A program made the position numbers and the translations under genes. Shown in pieces: positions 63,645 to 64,000 of a stretch of 64,000 nt of DNA. The stretch comes from Acidobacteriota bacterium. GTDB lineage: Bacteria; Pseudomonadota; Alphaproteobacteria; Caulobacterales; Hyphomonadaceae. Positions within the stretch are counted from its first letter, which is position 1; every line of letters starts with the position of its first letter. The notes under the pieces were generated by a model. That model was given only the letters and a program-made list of their open reading frames with translations, was not told the origin of the DNA and searched no databases. The DNA lies in the NCBI GenBank assembly GCA_016712445.1, contig JADJRB010000001.1, positions 1,364,001 to 1,428,000 on the forward strand, written 5' to 3'.

Positions 63645-64000
63645 GCGCGTGTCCCCCAATTTCCCGTTACAAACCAAGGGGACCGTAGGACCTGTTTGCA
63701 ATTGCACAAGCGCTCAAGGCGCGTATGGACGCGTGTGACGCAAAACAGACTTCCGCAATCGCGCGAGCGACCGGCAACTTAGGGCCAACGCGGCTCTCAT
63801 GCTGAGGCTCCCCGGCCGGCAGGGTCACGTCAATCCGGTCATTGGGCCGCCTGACGGAAACCAGGCCGGAGTTCGCCGATTCCAGCCATTTAGCATCCGG
63901 CCCGAGTCGACCGGTGGTGCCAAATCAATGAAGAACGCGAAGATCGCTGGCCGTCTGATCGCACCCGTGAGGCGTCGGCGGAATCCAGGTCAAAGGCATG
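63645..64000. other. Upstream region of the DUF6090-like array; nothing else certain
   Basis: This stretch holds the probable promoter of the leftward array and repeat copy 4. After that, an ATG at 63928 opens a frame (MKNAKIAGRLIAPVRRRRN) that runs off the window and cannot be judged. No other gene is supportable. Confidence 0.4.
63780..63892 (+). repeat. Dispersed ~110-bp island repeat, copy 4 (longest)
   Basis: It opens TAGGGCCAACGCGGCTCTCA and passes through CCGGCAGGGTCACGTCAATC and GGGCCGCCTGACGGAAACCA to GGCCGGAGTTCGCCGATTCC and AGCCATTT. It is the most complete copy and defines the consensus together with copy 1. Confidence 0.75.

Larger units (their letters stand above)
34594..64000. 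mobile_element. Integrated accessory island in tRNA-Arg, right end outside window
   Basis: The left boundary is the cut tRNA-Arg fragment with a tyrosine integrase beginning about 240 bp inside. From here on, gene density falls, A/T content rises, and mobile or repeat elements accumulate (IS91-like, IS3-like, a second integrase module, dispersed 110-bp repeats). Cargo genes are the giant repeat protein, its barrel partner, a VWA membrane protein and DUF6090-like proteins. No conjugation or phage structural genes are visible in the part shown. The right boundary, where an intact tRNA-Arg is predicted, is not in the window. Confidence 0.65.

Overview
The window reads as a GC-rich alphaproteobacterial chromosome, most like the Hyphomonadaceae/Caulobacterales side of the class. 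The evidence is the fabA-fabI neighbourhood, the Suv3-like helicase / S4 / TerB / FdxA / CarD cluster, the proA-nadD pair, many TonB-less outer-membrane and lipoprotein genes, and the codon use. No species is claimed.

Region 1 (1-34,550) is ordinary core genome, densely packed with many 4-bp stop/start overlaps. From the left it holds: fatty-acid synthesis genes on the minus strand (fabI running off the edge, fabA); an SH3-domain secreted protein; a D-2-hydroxyacid dehydrogenase; an S9 peptidase and an alpha/beta hydrolase converging; a minus-strand run of a TIR-polyproline-FGE-like fusion, a DUF2785-like lipoprotein, proA, nadD and a ThiF/MoeB-like protein; an acyl-CoA synthetase; a lipoprotein iminopeptidase-like hydrolase; CarD with a clear terminator; ferredoxin FdxA; TerB, S4 and Suv3-like helicase genes; a pentapeptide protein; a CitE-like lyase, TrmO, a lipocalin and a hotdog thioesterase; a 730-bp gene-free mosaic of palindromes; a ribokinase / nucleoside hydrolase / thioesterase operon; a complete RND tripartite efflux operon; an SDR; and an amidohydrolase.

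Region 2 (about 34,552-64,000, running off the right edge) is an integrated accessory island. Its left edge is the 3' half of a tRNA-Arg(CCG), cut in the anticodon loop and followed at once by a tyrosine integrase. The main cargo is a 13.9-kb gene for a secreted protein of about 4,640 residues with 37 tandem 294-bp repeats that look identical at the base level. It is followed by a gene for a 1,199-residue outer-membrane barrel protein. I read these as a two-gene surface system. Next come a small orphan ORF bracketed by two copies of a dispersed repeat, a truncated IS91-family element, a second copy of the integrase module (frameshifted by one lost C and abutting the IS91 transposase at the same core sequence), a VWA membrane protein, an IS3-family element, and a tandem array of DUF6090-like membrane proteins whose third member has been cut off by the IS3 element.

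At least four copies of a roughly 110-bp intergenic repeat are confined to the island (55.2, 55.8, 60.7 and 63.8 kb). The giant repeat gene with its barrel partner, the nested integrase and IS structure, and the TIR-polyP-FGE fusion are the most interesting items.
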